A DNA stretch of 63,826 bases from Caballeronia concitans (GCF_001544615.1 NZ_FCNV02000018.1:1-63826); one strand, 5' to 3'; positions 8,678-18,882 are shown, numbered from the stretch's first letter. Notes: generated by a model not told the origin, from the sequence alone. Translations and numbers: made by a program.

Positions 8678-8772
8678 CGATTCTCCTTCGAGATTTCATG
8701 GGCTAAAGCGCCTAGCGTAAAGCTTGCCACCGGGGTAAGGTAAAGCGTTTCGTCTACTCAATAGAGCAAGCG

Positions 8773-9126
8773 ATGCCAGGCCTCCCTCGCAAGACCATGA
8801 AAGCTCGTATCCGTGGCATCTGCGGCATTGGTTTAATCGCGGCCGCTTCGCTTCCTTTCTGCCAACCAGCGTCGGCCAAGCCTGGCGGCGAACCGCTCGT
8901 GCTCGATACCCAAACCGGCATTCACAGCGGCGTGAGCGGGACTGTGTTGCAAAGCGCGCCGCTCGGCGCACCGGGCATGGTGCCGATGGCCACGCTACCC
9001 GGTCCGCCGCAGCAGGAGCAGCAGCCGATCATCGTTTCGCCGTATGTCCAATATGGCGGCGAAAGCGCGCCGCCCGCAGCGGGCAGCGGAACCTACCTTC
9101 GCAGGCAGCGGGCGCCGCATCCCTGA
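8773..9126 (+). CDS. Hypothetical secreted protein, Pro/Gly-rich
   Basis: The 117-residue product is not recognised. It has a hydrophobic segment (GIGLIAAASLPF) followed by a likely signal peptidase site at ASA, then a Pro/Gly/Gln-rich mature part of about 85 residues ending in basic residues. A second ATG at 8797 gives a shorter and more typical signal peptide; neither start has a strong ribosome site. It ends 21 bases before the convergent rlmJ stop. Confidence 0.6.
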   Translation: MPGLPRKTMKARIRGICGIGLIAAASLPFCQPASAKPGGEPLVLDTQTGIHSGVSGTVLQSAPLGAPGMVPMATLPGPPQQEQQPIIVSPYVQYGGESAPPAAGSGTYLRRQRAPHP

Positions 9127-9147
9127 CACGGCGCTCATTTGCCGCAG

Positions 9148-9993
9148 TCAGTCCGCGCGATGCTCCAGCTTGAACGATGCGTTCGCGTCCTGTCCGAGCG
9201 CGTCGACGAGAAGTGGCAGCGCTTCCTTCAACTCGCTCGCCAGCCTGTATGGCGGATTCAAAATAAACATACCGCTGCCGTACAAGCCGAAGCCATCCGT
9301 CGGCGGCGCCTTGACGGTCAAACTGGCATGGAGCCATCCGCTCGGCTGAATGGCTTTTAGCTGATCGGCGAAGCGTTGCGATTCCATGCGCGCGACTTGC
9401 GGATACCACACCGCGTAGGTCCCCGTCGCAAAGCGCTTCAGCGATTCTTCAAGACAGGTGAGCGTGCGCGCGTAGTCGCGTTTGTCCTCATACGACGGAT
9501 CGATCAATACCAGCGCCCGGCGCGGCGGCGGCGGCAGAAGCGCCTTGATGCCGTCGAAGCCGTCGCCCTCGTAAATCATGGCGCGGCGGCCAGCGTCGCG
9601 GAAGTTGTGGCGCAACACGTCGATTTCCGTGCTGTGCAATTCGAACAGACGCATGCGGTCCTGCTCGCGCATCAATCGCCAGGCGAGATAAGGCGAGCCG
9701 GGATAGAAGCGCAAGCCGCCTTCCGGGTTCAATGCTCGAACTTCGTCGACGTAATCCGCGAGCAGCGGCGGCAAATCAGCGCGGTCCCATAGTCGAGCGA
9801 TGCCGGTTTCGTACTCCGCGTTCTTCGCGGCGAAGCCTTCGGTGAGCGAATACACGCCCGCGCCCGAATGCGTGTCGATATACCAGTACGATTTGTCCTT
9901 CAGGCCGAGATAGCGAAGCATCTGAATGACGATCGCGTGCTTCAGCACGTCTGCGTGATTGCCGGCGTGAAAGGCGTGGCGGTAGCTGAGCAT
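9148..9993 (-). CDS. rlmJ: 23S rRNA (adenine-2030-N6)-methyltransferase RlmJ
   Basis: The chosen start gives 281 residues opening MLSYRHAFHAGNHADVLKH, the diagnostic N terminus of RlmJ (E. coli protein about 280 residues). The open frame extends 73 codons upstream without family similarity. The catalytic amino-methyltransferase motif appears as DPSY in VLIDPSYEDKRDY. RlmJ methylates A2030 of 23S rRNA during ribosome assembly using S-adenosylmethionine. It is a single gene between a convergent secreted-protein gene and the divergent hydroxybutyrate dehydrogenase gene. Confidence 0.93.
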   Translation of the reverse strand: MLSYRHAFHAGNHADVLKHAIVIQMLRYLGLKDKSYWYIDTHSGAGVYSLTEGFAAKNAEYETGIARLWDRADLPPLLADYVDEVRALNPEGGLRFYPGSPYLAWRLMREQDRMRLFELHSTEIDVLRHNFRDAGRRAMIYEGDGFDGIKALLPPPPRRALVLIDPSYEDKRDYARTLTCLEESLKRFATGTYAVWYPQVARMESQRFADQLKAIQPSGWLHASLTVKAPPTDGFGLYGSGMFILNPPYRLASELKEALPLLVDALGQDANASFKLEHRAD

Positions 9994-10244
9994 GGCGAAT
10001 GGCGCGTGAAAAAGGGCTAAACAGTCGATTGTAGCGGAGCGCACGAGCGCGGCTTCGGGGTTCATACGCTGATGCGGCGCGGCGTGTCGTTCATGCACAA
10101 TAGCCGCTCCCGGCCAGGCGCGACAGTCAGCCGAATGGCATAGGCGCTTTCGCATTTTCATTGCGATTGCTCCTATGCCATTTGGCCAGCTTGATGGCCC
10201 TGTGCATCGCATGTTGTCATTCAGTTATTCGACAGGAGGTGGGC

Positions 10245-11039
10245 ATGTCACAGAACGGTAAGCTCGACGGCAAGACGGCCGTGGTCACGGGCGCGGCAAG
10301 CGGCATCGGCCGCGCAGTTGCATTCACGCTCGCGGAGGCGGGCGCGGCGGTCGCTATCGCCGATCTGAACCAGCAAGGCGCGGATGCAGTCGCCAACGAA
10401 ATACGCGCCAAAGGCGGCAAGGCAATCGGCATCGCGATGGACGTCACGGACGAAGAGGCCGTCAATAGCGGCATCGACCGGGTCGCCGCGGAACTGGGCT
10501 CAGTGGACATCCTTGTGTCGAACGCGGGCATCCAGATCGTCAATCCGATCGAGAGCTACGCCTACGCGGATTGGAAAAAAATGATGGCCATCCACGTCGA
10601 CGGCGCTTTTCTGACAACGCGGGCCGCGCTGAAGCATATGTACAAGGACGATCGCGGGGGCGTCGTCATCTATATGGGCTCGGTACATTCGCACGAGGCG
10701 TCGCCGCTCAAGTCGGCGTATGTGACGGCCAAGCACGGCCTGCTGGGCCTCGCGCGCGTGCTCGCGAAAGAGGGCGCCAAACACAACGTGCGCTCGCACG
10801 TCGTCTGTCCGGGCTTCGTACGCACGCCGCTCGTCGACAAACAGATTCCCGAACAGGCGAAGGAACTGGGCATTAGCGAGGAAGAAGTCATCCGGCGCGT
10901 GATGCTCGGCGGCACGGTGGACGGCGTATTCACCACGGTCGAGGACGTCGCGCAGACGGTGCTTTTCTTGTCGGCGTTCGAAACGGCGGCGCTGACCGGC
11001 CAGTCGTTCGTTGTCAGTCACGGCTGGCACATGCAATAG
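10245..11039 (+). CDS. hbdH: 3-hydroxybutyrate dehydrogenase (SDR family)
   Basis: The 264-residue protein is a classical short-chain dehydrogenase with TGAASGIG at residues 15-22, an NAG motif and the catalytic S-x-Y-x3-K region ([12 protein letters not shown]). Length and motifs fit NAD-dependent D-3-hydroxybutyrate dehydrogenase, which makes acetoacetate during polyhydroxybutyrate use. The start at 10245 follows a perfect AGGAGG; the frame runs 28 codons further upstream but without support. It is followed after 12 bases by the patatin gene, with which it probably forms an operon. Confidence 0.88.
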   Translation: MSQNGKLDGKTAVVTGAASGIGRAVAFTLAEAGAAVAIADLNQQGADAVANEIRAKGGKAIGIAMDVTDEEAVNSGIDRVAAELGSVDILVSNAGIQIVNPIESYAYADWKKMMAIHVDGAFLTTRAALKHMYKDDRGGVVIYMGSVHSHEASPLKSAYVTAKHGLLGLARVLAKEGAKHNVRSHVVCPGFVRTPLVDKQIPEQAKELGISEEEVIRRVMLGGTVDGVFTTVEDVAQTVLFLSAFETAALTGQSFVVSHGWHMQ

Positions 11040-11051
11040 GAGCGACGCGCC

Positions 11052-12269
11052 ATGGCAGAGATCGAACCGGTATCGGACCGAGAAGCTACGCCCACCGCCG
11101 CCAGCGACGCCGCGCCTCGCGAGCGCATCGCATTGCCGCCCTACGAGACCATTGCGCTGATGCTCCAGGGCGGCGGCGCGCTCGGCGCCTATCAGGCGGG
11201 CGTTTATCAAGGGCTGCACGAGGCGGACATCCATCCGAACTGGATCGCCGGTATCTCCATCGGCGCGCTCAATACGGCGATCATCGCCGGCAATCCGCCG
11301 GAGCATCGCGCAACACGTCTTCTTGAGTTTTGGGAGACGATCTGCCAGCCGGCCTTCGGCTTCCCATTGCCTGGATTCGTCGAGCGCGCGTTCTTCGACT
11401 CCGCCGACGAAATCCGCAAGGCGTTCACCGCGCTACAGGCGGTTGGTGCGCTCGTCGAAGGGCAGAAGGGCTTTTTCGTGCCGCGCTTCCCGCCGCCGTC
11501 GCCGGTGGCCGCCGGTTTGCCGCAAACCGCGAGCTATTACGACACTACGCCGCTCAAGGCTACGCTCGAACGCCTCTGCGACTTCGACCGCATCAATTCC
11601 GGCGAGACGCGGGTGTCGGTGGGCGCGGTGAACGTCGCGACAGGCAACTTCGCCTATTTCGACAACACGCGCATCAAGCTGCGCGCGGAGCATTTCATGG
11701 CTTCCGGTGCGCTGCCGCCGGGCTTCGCGGCGGTCGAGATCGACGGGCAGTTCTACTGGGACGGCGGTCTGATGTCGAACACGCCGCTTTACGAACTTGC
11801 ACAGGCCGTCCCGCGCCGCAATACGCTCGGTTTCCAGGTCGATCTGTGGAGCGCGCGCGGACCGGTGCCGGACAGCATCGTCGATGTCATGGGTCGCGTG
11901 AAGGACATCCAGTATTCGAGCCGCACGCGCCTCGTCACGGACGACATGCAGCGTGCGCAACGCTACCGCAACGTACTGCAGCACGTGCTCGATCTCGTCC
12001 CGGAGGACGTGCGCAAGAACGACGAATGGTGCCGGCGCGCCGCCGAACTCGCGTGCTCGAAGCGCTACAACATCATTCACCTGATCTACCGGCAAAAAGA
12101 ATACGAGGGCCACTATAAGGATTACCAATTCGGCCTTTCAACCATGCGGGAGCACTGGCAAAGCGGGCTGACGGATATTCGCCGCACGCTGGCTCACCGC
12201 GACTGGCTCGAGATGCCGAACGGTGAAACACGCTTCGTCACGCACGATATCCACCGCGAGGAACGCTGA
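11052..12269 (+). CDS. Patatin-like phospholipase/esterase with C-terminal DUF3734
   Basis: The 405-residue protein has the patatin Ser-Asp dyad: oxyanion-loop QGGGALGAYQAG near residue 40, nucleophile motif GISIG, and the Asp in DGGLMSN. A C-terminal DUF3734-type extension (about residues 300-390) follows. No signal peptide is seen, so it is probably cytosolic. Being next to 3-hydroxybutyrate dehydrogenase suggests a link to polyhydroxyalkanoate or lipid turnover; this is inference from context. The ribosome site TAGGAG overlaps the end of the upstream gene. Confidence 0.88.
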   Translation: MAEIEPVSDREATPTAASDAAPRERIALPPYETIALMLQGGGALGAYQAGVYQGLHEADIHPNWIAGISIGALNTAIIAGNPPEHRATRLLEFWETICQPAFGFPLPGFVERAFFDSADEIRKAFTALQAVGALVEGQKGFFVPRFPPPSPVAAGLPQTASYYDTTPLKATLERLCDFDRINSGETRVSVGAVNVATGNFAYFDNTRIKLRAEHFMASGALPPGFAAVEIDGQFYWDGGLMSNTPLYELAQAVPRRNTLGFQVDLWSARGPVPDSIVDVMGRVKDIQYSSRTRLVTDDMQRAQRYRNVLQHVLDLVPEDVRKNDEWCRRAAELACSKRYNIIHLIYRQKEYEGHYKDYQFGLSTMREHWQSGLTDIRRTLAHRDWLEMPNGETRFVTHDIHREER

Positions 12270-12360
12270 TTGGCGTCAGTCGACCGTCCGGGCGCGTTTT
12301 GTCACTGCTTTGTATAATCCGACCGCCGCGTTTCCATTGCCACTTTCCTTCCCGATTCCG

Positions 12361-12843
12361 ATGAATTCGATCGCTGTCTGCTTCGTCTGTCTCGGCAACA
12401 TCTGCCGATCGCCCAGCGCGGAAGCCGTGATGCGCGATCTGGTCGTGAAGGCGAAACTGACGGACCGGATCATCATCGATTCGGCGGGCACCGGCGACTG
12501 GCATATCGGCCAACCGCCGGACGAACGTGCGCAGCGCGCGGCGAAAAAACGCGGCTACGACCTGTCGAACCTGCGTGGCCGGCAGGTCGCGGCGGACGAC
12601 TTCGCGCGCTTCGATCTCTTCATCGTCATGGACGATGCGAATGCTTCGGCGCTTGCATCGGTATGTCCGCCTGAGCATCGCGACAAGATCCGGCTGTTGA
12701 TGGAGTTCGCCACGATCGATGACAGTCGTGTGGTGGTCGATCCCTATTTTGGCGGCGACGAGGGCTTCGAGCGCGTGCTGGACCAGTGTGAGGACGCCTG
12801 CGCGGGCTTGTTAGACAGCCTGCGCGCGCAACTGGCGGCGTGA
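12361..12843 (+). CDS. Low molecular weight protein-tyrosine phosphatase
   Basis: The 160-residue product has the P-loop C10-LGNI-C15-R16-S (C-x5-R-S) at its start and the acid loop VVDPYFGG near residue 125, as in the LMW-PTP/arsenate reductase-like fold. The start at 12361 gives the standard MNSIAVCFVCLGNICRS opening; the longer frame from 12223 crosses the upstream gene. A TATAAT (12313-12318) lies 43 bases upstream. No tyrosine kinase or exopolysaccharide gene is adjacent, so it looks like the housekeeping type located next to isc in Burkholderiales. Confidence 0.92.
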   Translation: MNSIAVCFVCLGNICRSPSAEAVMRDLVVKAKLTDRIIIDSAGTGDWHIGQPPDERAQRAAKKRGYDLSNLRGRQVAADDFARFDLFIVMDDANASALASVCPPEHRDKIRLLMEFATIDDSRVVVDPYFGGDEGFERVLDQCEDACAGLLDSLRAQLAA

Positions 12844-12924
12844 ATCTGGCGGCGTCGCTTCGGCCGAAGGGGTTAAAGCGGGGCGCCAAATAAATCCGCT
12901 AAACCGCTACATATTTCGCCTCAG

Positions 12925-12976
12925 ATACTTGACTAAAACTGTGGGCTATTTATACTTGACGAAAATCATCGAGTAT
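12925..12976 (+). promoter_or_regulatory. Tandem IscR type-1 boxes and the isc promoter
   Basis: Two 25-base elements at 12925-12949 and 12952-12976 both fit the type-1 IscR site (ATA-[S][YY]-GAC...-STAT): each begins ATACTTGAC, and they end GGGCTAT and CGAGTAT. A promoter is embedded: -35 TTGACT (12929-12934), 16 bases, -10 TATACT (12951-12956). [2Fe-2S]-IscR bound here would block RNA polymerase, giving feedback repression of the whole operon. Confidence 0.88.
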
Positions 12977-12994
12977 TAGCGTTAGCCCCCAATT

Positions 12995-13522
12995 ATGAGA
13001 CTCACCACGAAAGGCCGTTTCGCCGTCACGGCGATGATCGACCTGGCGTTGCGCCAGGAGCAGGGCCCGGTGACGCTGGCAGGCATCAGTCAGCGCCAGC
13101 GCATCTCGCTTTCCTACCTCGAGCAGCTGTTCGGCAAGCTGCGTCGTCATGAGATCGTCGAATCGGTTCGCGGTCCGGGCGGCGGCTATAACCTTGCGCG
13201 CCGCGCGGAAAACGTCACGGTCGCCGACATCATCATCGCGGTCGACGAGCCCATCGACGCCACGCAGTGCGGCGGCAAGGGCACGTGCGAAGGCACGAAG
13301 CAGCACGACGGCCACTGCATGACGCACGAATTGTGGGCGACGCTCAATCAGAAGATGGTCGAGTACCTCGATTCCGTCTCGCTGAAGGACCTGGTCGATC
13401 AGCAGCGCGCCCGCGAAGGCTCGGCAGCGGTGCTGCGCGACCGGCGCGCCGAACCGGCGGGCGTCGAAGCCGCGCGTGTCGTGCCCAAGGGCCCGAATTC
13501 CATTTTCAATCTGGCCGGTTGA
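12995..13522 (+). CDS. iscR: Fe-S cluster assembly transcriptional regulator IscR
   Basis: The 175-residue protein is an Rrf2-family regulator with an N-terminal winged helix (residues 1-65, including the wing GPGGGYNL). Its [2Fe-2S] ligands are Cys92, Cys98, Cys108 and probably His111. In E. coli the third Cys is at 104, so this protein carries a 4-residue insertion between the second and third Cys. It heads the isc operon and has two type-1 boxes in its own promoter. It ends 85 bases before iscS. Confidence 0.95.
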   Translation: MRLTTKGRFAVTAMIDLALRQEQGPVTLAGISQRQRISLSYLEQLFGKLRRHEIVESVRGPGGGYNLARRAENVTVADIIIAVDEPIDATQCGGKGTCEGTKQHDGHCMTHELWATLNQKMVEYLDSVSLKDLVDQQRAREGSAAVLRDRRAEPAGVEAARVVPKGPNSIFNLAG

Positions 13523-13607
13523 CCTGCGCCGCCGCGAAGCCAGTCAGACGGCAGCGCGGCAGGCAGCGGCCTGGCAGACGATGTGACCGATTTTCCCGGA
13601 GCGACTG

Positions 13608-14831
13608 ATGAATAACGATATTCCCCACCTGCCCATTTACATGGACTACAGCGCGACGACGCCGATCGATCCGCGCGTGGTGGACAAGATGATTCCGTAT
13701 CTTCGCGAGCAGTTCGGCAATCCGGCCTCGCGCAGCCACCAGTACGGCTGGGATGCGGAGCGTGCGGTCGAGCAGGCGCGCGAGGACGTCGCGGCGCTCG
13801 TGAACGCGGATCCGCGCGAGATCATCTGGACCTCGGGTGCGACGGAGTCGGACAACCTCGCCATCAAGGGCGCGGCGCACTTCTACAAGAGCAAGGGCAA
13901 GCACATCATCACGGTGAAGACCGAGCACAAGGCCGTGCTCGACACCACGCGCGAGCTCGAGCGCGAAGGCTACGAAGTCACGTATCTGGATGTGAAGGAC
14001 GACGGTCTCATCGATCTCGAAAAGTTCAAGGCAGCGATCCGCCCGGACACGATCCTTGTCTCGGTCATGCACGTGAACAACGAAATCGGCGTGATTCAGG
14101 ACATCGAGGCGATCGGCGAGATTACGCGCGCGAAGGGCATCATTTTTCACGTCGATGCCGCGCAAGCCACCGGCAAGGTCGTCATCGACCTGCAGAAGCT
14201 GAAAGTCGATCTGATGTCGTTCTCGGCGCACAAGACGTACGGACCGAAGGGCATCGGCGCACTGTACGTGCGCCGCAAGCCGCGCGTGCGTATCGAAGCG
14301 CAGATGCACGGCGGCGGCCACGAGCGCGGCATGCGCTCGGGCACGCTCGCGACGCACCAGATTGTCGGCATGGGCGAGGCGTTCCGCATCGCGCGTGAAG
14401 AAATGGCTACCGAAAACGAGCGCATCCGCATGCTGCGCGACCGCTTGCTGAAGGGCCTGCAGGATATCGAAGAGGTGTACGTCAACGGCGACATGGAACG
14501 CCGCGTGCCGCACAACCTCAATATCAGCTTCAACTTCGTCGAAGGCGAATCGCTGATCATGGCGGTGAAGGATGTCGCGGTGTCGTCGGGTTCGGCGTGC
14601 ACGTCGGCGTCGCTGGAGCCGTCGTATGTGCTGCGCGCGCTCGGCCGCAACGACGAACTGGCGCATAGCTCGATCCGCTTCACGGTGGGCCGCTTCACGA
14701 CCGAGCAGGATGTCGATTACGTGATCAACCTGCTCAAGAACAAGATCGCGAAGCTGCGCGATCTATCGCCGCTCTGGGAAATGCACAAGGACGGCATCGA
14801 CATCTCGACCATCCAGTGGGCTGCGCACTGA
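13608..14831 (+). CDS. iscS: Cysteine desulfurase IscS
   Basis: The 407-residue PLP enzyme removes sulfur from cysteine and passes it as a persulfide to IscU and other acceptors. The PLP lysine is Lys209 in [12 protein letters not shown] and the active-site cysteine is Cys331 in [20 protein letters not shown], matching E. coli Lys206 and Cys328. An N-terminal [13 protein letters not shown] segment is typical. The ribosome site GGAG precedes the ATG by 7 bases. It is the second gene of the isc operon. Confidence 0.97.
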   Translation: MNNDIPHLPIYMDYSATTPIDPRVVDKMIPYLREQFGNPASRSHQYGWDAERAVEQAREDVAALVNADPREIIWTSGATESDNLAIKGAAHFYKSKGKHIITVKTEHKAVLDTTRELEREGYEVTYLDVKDDGLIDLEKFKAAIRPDTILVSVMHVNNEIGVIQDIEAIGEITRAKGIIFHVDAAQATGKVVIDLQKLKVDLMSFSAHKTYGPKGIGALYVRRKPRVRIEAQMHGGGHERGMRSGTLATHQIVGMGEAFRIAREEMATENERIRMLRDRLLKGLQDIEEVYVNGDMERRVPHNLNISFNFVEGESLIMAVKDVAVSSGSACTSASLEPSYVLRALGRNDELAHSSIRFTVGRFTTEQDVDYVINLLKNKIAKLRDLSPLWEMHKDGIDISTIQWAAH

Positions 14832-14867
14832 GCGACGCGCGTCATCGAATAAAGGAGAGTTTGAATC

Positions 14868-15296
14868 ATGGCTTATAGCGACAAGGTTCTGGACCACTAC
14901 GAAAACCCGCGCAACGTCGGTTCGTTCGCGAAGGACGACGACACCGTCGGCACCGGCATGGTCGGCGCGCCCGCTTGCGGCGACGTGATGAAGCTGCAGA
15001 TCCGTGTCGGCGCGGACGGCGTGATCGAAGACGCGAAGTTCAAGACTTACGGCTGCGGTTCGGCGATCGCGTCGAGCTCGCTCGTCACCGAGTGGGTGAA
15101 GGGCAAGACGCTGGATCAGGCGCTGACGATCAAGAACACGCAGATCGCCGAAGAACTGGCGCTGCCGCCGGTGAAAATCCACTGCTCGATTCTCGCGGAA
15201 GACGCGATCAAGGCAGCGGTCGCCGACTACAAGCAGCGCCACGGCGCCGCCGCTCCGCAAGCGCACGACGCGCAGGCGAAGCAGCAGGCAGCGTAA
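14868..15296 (+). CDS. iscU: Fe-S cluster scaffold protein IscU
   Basis: The 142-residue scaffold has the three cluster-binding cysteines Cys37, Cys63 and Cys106, the assembly Asp39, and the LPPVK motif (residues 99-103) that HscA recognises. All are at the same positions as in E. coli. A 15-residue Ala/Gln-rich tail (AAAPQAHDAQAKQQAA) is added at the C terminus. AAAGGAGAG forms a strong ribosome site. Confidence 0.97.
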   Translation: MAYSDKVLDHYENPRNVGSFAKDDDTVGTGMVGAPACGDVMKLQIRVGADGVIEDAKFKTYGCGSAIASSSLVTEWVKGKTLDQALTIKNTQIAEELALPPVKIHCSILAEDAIKAAVADYKQRHGAAAPQAHDAQAKQQAA

Positions 15297-15440
15297 GGGC
15301 GGGCGCGCGTGCGACAAGCACCGCGCGCACCCGGTTTTCGAAGCAAGGAAAGACCGCAGCGGCGCCGCATCGAATGAGGGCAACGCTGCGGGAAGCGGGA
15401 TTTGAGCGCGCGAGACGCGAAGACGAGAGACGCGAAGACT

Positions 15441-15764
15441 ATGGCAATCACGTTGACGGAGAAGGCGGCACAACACGTGCAGAAGTATCTGACGCGACGC
15501 GGCAAGGGCGTCGGTCTGCGGCTGGGCGTGCGTACGACGGGCTGTTCGGGTCTGGCCTACAAGCTCGAATATGTCGATGAACTCGCACCTGAAGATATGG
15601 TGTTCGAATCGGCCGGCGTGAAGGTCGTGATCGATCCGAAGAGCCTCGCCTATCTCGACGGCACCGAACTGGACTTCGCGCGCGAAGGGCTGAACGAGGG
15701 CTTTCGCTTCAATAATCCGAATGCGAAGGACGAATGCGGCTGCGGCGAATCGTTCCGCGTATGA
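15441..15764 (+). CDS. iscA: Iron-sulfur cluster assembly protein IscA
   Basis: The A-type carrier has 107 residues with the conserved Cys35, Cys99 and Cys101. The start at 15441 gives the standard [10 protein letters not shown] opening. The frame is open upstream to an ATG at 15402, encoding a further 13 residues with a perfect 15-base tandem duplication (RDAKT twice). That extension is not a family feature, and the bases just before 15441 (CGCGAAGACT) are a poor ribosome site. Confidence 0.94.
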   Translation: MAITLTEKAAQHVQKYLTRRGKGVGLRLGVRTTGCSGLAYKLEYVDELAPEDMVFESAGVKVVIDPKSLAYLDGTELDFAREGLNEGFRFNNPNAKDECGCGESFRV

Positions 15765-15848
15765 CGCGTGTGACGCCGGCGGTTTCGGCAAAAGAGGCGG
15801 CGCTGGCCGCCTTTTTCATTCGCGCATCTTGAATACACACACAACGTC

Positions 15849-16376
15849 ATGGCCACGCTCACCGACAGCCACTTCGATCTCTTCGATCTGCCGCAGACTT
15901 TCGCCGTCGATCGCCAGAAACTCGACGACGCCTACCGCACCGTGCAGGCGCAGGTTCATCCCGACCGCTTCGCAGCGGCCGGCGACGCCCAGCGGCGGCT
16001 CGCGATGCAATGGGCGACGCGCGCGAACGAGGCGTATCAGACGCTGCGCGATCCGTTGAAGCGCGCGCGCTACATGCTGTCGCTGCGCGGCGTCGATGTC
16101 GGCGCGGAAAACAATACGGCGATGGAACCCGCCTTCCTGATGCAGCAGATGGAATGGCGCGAGAATATCGAGGATGCCGCTGCCGCGAAGAACGTCGGCG
16201 CGCTCGAAGCCTTGCTCGACGAACTGCGCGACGAAGAGCGCGTGCGTTTCACGAAGCTCGAAGCGCTGATCGACAGCCACGCGGATCAGGCGGCGAGCGA
16301 AGCGGTGCGCCAGTTGATGTTCATCGAGCGCATGGCGCATGAAATCGGCGCGCAGATCGAGCGGCTCGAACACTGA
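15849..16376 (+). CDS. hscB: Fe-S assembly co-chaperone HscB (J-domain)
   Basis: The 175-residue protein has an N-terminal J domain with the HPD tripeptide at residues 37-39 and a C-terminal helical domain that binds IscU. It stimulates HscA ATPase and delivers IscU with its cluster. It lies between iscA and hscA in the usual order, 84 bases after iscA and 36 before hscA. Confidence 0.95.
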   Translation: MATLTDSHFDLFDLPQTFAVDRQKLDDAYRTVQAQVHPDRFAAAGDAQRRLAMQWATRANEAYQTLRDPLKRARYMLSLRGVDVGAENNTAMEPAFLMQQMEWRENIEDAAAAKNVGALEALLDELRDEERVRFTKLEALIDSHADQAASEAVRQLMFIERMAHEIGAQIERLEH

Positions 16377-16412
16377 CAAGAACGCGCCGGATACAACCCC
16401 ATAAGACCAACG

Positions 16413-18278
16413 ATGGCTTTACTGCAAATCTCAGAACCCGGCATGGCGCCCGCGCCGCACCAGCGGCGTGTGGCGGTCGGCATCGATCTCGGCACCACGA
16501 ATTCGCTCGTGGCCGCCGTGCGCAACAGCGTGCCCGAAGCGCTGCCGGACGAGGACGGCCACGTGCTGCTGCCGTCCGTCGTGCGTTATCTGGAAAAGGG
16601 CGGCCGGCGCATCGGCAGGATCGCGAAGGAAGAAGCCGCCACTGATCCGCGCAACACGATCGTCTCCGTCAAGCGCTTCATGGGCCGCGGCAAGAGCGAA
16701 GTGGAGGGCGCCGAAAACGCGCCGTACGACTTCATCGACGCGCCCGGCATGGTGCAGATCCGTACCATCGACGGCGTGAAGAGCCCGGTCGAGGTATCGG
16801 CGGAAATTCTCGCGACGCTGCGTTATCGCGCGGAAGACACGCTCGGCGAGGATCTCGTCGGCGCGGTCATCACGGTGCCCGCTTATTTCGACGAAGCGCA
16901 GCGCCAGGCCACGAAGGACGCGGCTAAGCTCGCGGGACTCAACGTGCTGCGGCTCCTCAACGAACCGACGGCAGCCGCGATCGCCTATGGCCTCGACAAT
17001 GGCGCCGAAGGCCTCTACGCGGTCTACGATCTCGGCGGCGGCACATTCGATCTGTCGATTCTCAAGCTCACGAAGGGCGTCTTCGAAGTGCTCGCGGCGG
17101 GCGGCGACTCCGCGCTCGGCGGCGACGACTTCGATCACGCGCTGTATCGCCATGTGATCGCGCAGGCGGGCGTTCAGTTGGACGCGCCGGAAGACGTGCG
17201 CCTCTTGCTCGATCGCGTGCGCGCGGCGAAGGAAGCGCTGTCGTCGGCGAACGAGGCGCGCGTGCAGGCGACGTTGTCGACAGGCGTGGCAATCGACGTC
17301 GCCGTGACCGAAGCGCAGTTCGCCGCGCTGACCGAAGCGCTCGTCGCGCGCACGCTCGGGCCGACGAAGAAGGCGCTGCGCGACGCGAAGGTGACGCCCG
17401 CCGAAATCAAGGGCGTCGTGCTGGTCGGTGGCGCGACGCGCATGCCGGTCATCCGCCGCGCGGTGGAAGCGTTCTTCGGCCAGCCGCCGCTCGTCAATCT
17501 CGATCCGGATCAGGTCGTCGCGCTCGGCGCAGCCGTTCAGGCCGATCTGCTCGCGGGCAACCGGCGCGGCGAAGGCGACGACTGGCTGCTGCTCGACGTG
17601 ATTCCGCTGTCGCTTGGCGTCGAAACGATGGGCGGCCTCACCGAAAAAATCATCCCGCGCAATTCGACGATCCCGACTGCCCGCGCGCAGGAATTCACCA
17701 CGTTCAAGGACGGCCAGACGGCCATGGCGATCCACGTCGTGCAGGGCGAGCGCGAGCTCGTCTCCGACTGCCGGTCGCTCGCGCGCTTCGAGCTGCGCGG
17801 CATTCCGCCGATGGCGGCGGGCGCGGCGCGCATCCGCGTCACGTATCAGGTCGACGCGGACGGTCTGCTGTCGGTCTTCGCGCGTGAGCAGTTGTCGGGC
17901 GTGGAGGCGTCGGTGGTGGTGAAGCCGTCGTACGGTCTCGCCGATGACGACGTCGCCCGGATGCTCGAAGAGAGCTTCAAGACGGCCGAAATCGACATGC
18001 GCGCCCGCGCGCTGCGGGAAGCGCAGGTCGAAGCCGAGCGTCTCGTCGAAGCGACGCACGCCGCGCTCGAAAGCGACGGCGAGTTGCTCGACGACGCCGA
18101 ACGCGCGCAGATCGACACGCTCACCGCCGAACTCGCGACGCTCGCGAAGGGCGAATCGACGCAGCAGATCGAGGATGCCACGAAGGCGCTTTCGGCCGCC
18201 ACCGACGAATTCGCCGCGCGCCGCATGAACAAGAGCATTCGCCGCGCGCTCGCGGGCCGCAAGCTCGACGACGTCTGA
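16413..18278 (+). CDS. hscA: Fe-S assembly chaperone HscA (Hsp70 family)
   Basis: The 621-residue chaperone has the Hsp70 nucleotide-binding domain ([12 protein letters not shown] near residue 23, then [14 protein letters not shown], then [14 protein letters not shown]) and a substrate-binding domain from about residue 390. It uses ATP to help release the cluster from IscU through the LPPVK motif. Length and order fit the isc operon. The last part is Ala/Glu-rich, as in other HscA lids. Confidence 0.96.
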   Translation: MALLQISEPGMAPAPHQRRVAVGIDLGTTNSLVAAVRNSVPEALPDEDGHVLLPSVVRYLEKGGRRIGRIAKEEAATDPRNTIVSVKRFMGRGKSEVEGAENAPYDFIDAPGMVQIRTIDGVKSPVEVSAEILATLRYRAEDTLGEDLVGAVITVPAYFDEAQRQATKDAAKLAGLNVLRLLNEPTAAAIAYGLDNGAEGLYAVYDLGGGTFDLSILKLTKGVFEVLAAGGDSALGGDDFDHALYRHVIAQAGVQLDAPEDVRLLLDRVRAAKEALSSANEARVQATLSTGVAIDVAVTEAQFAALTEALVARTLGPTKKALRDAKVTPAEIKGVVLVGGATRMPVIRRAVEAFFGQPPLVNLDPDQVVALGAAVQADLLAGNRRGEGDDWLLLDVIPLSLGVETMGGLTEKIIPRNSTIPTARAQEFTTFKDGQTAMAIHVVQGERELVSDCRSLARFELRGIPPMAAGAARIRVTYQVDADGLLSVFAREQLSGVEASVVVKPSYGLADDDVARMLEESFKTAEIDMRARALREAQVEAERLVEATHAALESDGELLDDAERAQIDTLTAELATLAKGESTQQIEDATKALSAATDEFAARRMNKSIRRALAGRKLDDV

Positions 18279-18304
18279 TTTCACTCAAGCATTCACGGAA
18301 AACC

Positions 18305-18646
18305 ATGCCTCAAATCGTTGTGCTGCCTCATGTCGAACTGTGCCCGGACGGCGCCGTGATCGACGCCGATGTCGGCAAGAGCATCTGCGACAACCTGCTG
18401 GAACACGGCATCGAAATCGAGCACGCGTGCGAGAAGTCGTGCGCGTGCACGACCTGCCACGTCATCATCCGCGAGGGTTTCAACGCGCTGGAACCGTCCG
18501 GCGAAGACGAAGACGACCTGCTCGACAAAGCGTGGGGCCTGGAACCGACATCGCGGTTATCATGTCAGGCAATGATGCCGGCCGAGGAAGATCTCGTGGT
18601 CGAGATTCCCCGGTACTCCATCAATCACGCCAAGGAAAATCACTGA
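18305..18646 (+). CDS. fdx: ISC-type [2Fe-2S] ferredoxin
   Basis: The 113-residue ferredoxin has Cys42, Cys48, Cys51 and Cys87, the same cluster-ligand positions as E. coli Fdx. It supplies electrons for cluster assembly on IscU. It lies 26 bases after hscA and 14 bases before iscX. Confidence 0.95.
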   Translation: MPQIVVLPHVELCPDGAVIDADVGKSICDNLLEHGIEIEHACEKSCACTTCHVIIREGFNALEPSGEDEDDLLDKAWGLEPTSRLSCQAMMPAEEDLVVEIPRYSINHAKENH

Positions 18647-18660
18647 CAGGAGGCTCGCCC

Positions 18661-18858
18661 ATGAAGTGGACGGATACGCAGGAGATCGCGATGGCGCTCA
18701 CCGACGCGCATCAGGATGTCGATCCTCAATATGTGCGTTTCACGGATCTGCATCGCTGGGTGACGGAACTCGACGGTTTCGACGACGATCCGCAAAAGTC
18801 CAACGAAAAGATTCTTGAAGCGATTCAGGCGGCGTGGATCGAAGACGCGGATTATTGA
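18661..18858 (+). CDS. iscX: Fe-S assembly accessory protein IscX
   Basis: The 65-residue acidic protein opens [13 protein letters not shown] and ends WIEDADY, typical of IscX (YfhJ), which binds IscS and iron and modulates desulfurase activity. A perfect CAGGAGG precedes the start. The surrounding frame is open further upstream but overlaps fdx. It is the last gene of the operon, followed by a terminator. Confidence 0.94.
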   Translation: MKWTDTQEIAMALTDAHQDVDPQYVRFTDLHRWVTELDGFDDDPQKSNEKILEAIQAAWIEDADY

Positions 18859-18882
18859 ATCGACCGTAGCATGGGTTTATGG

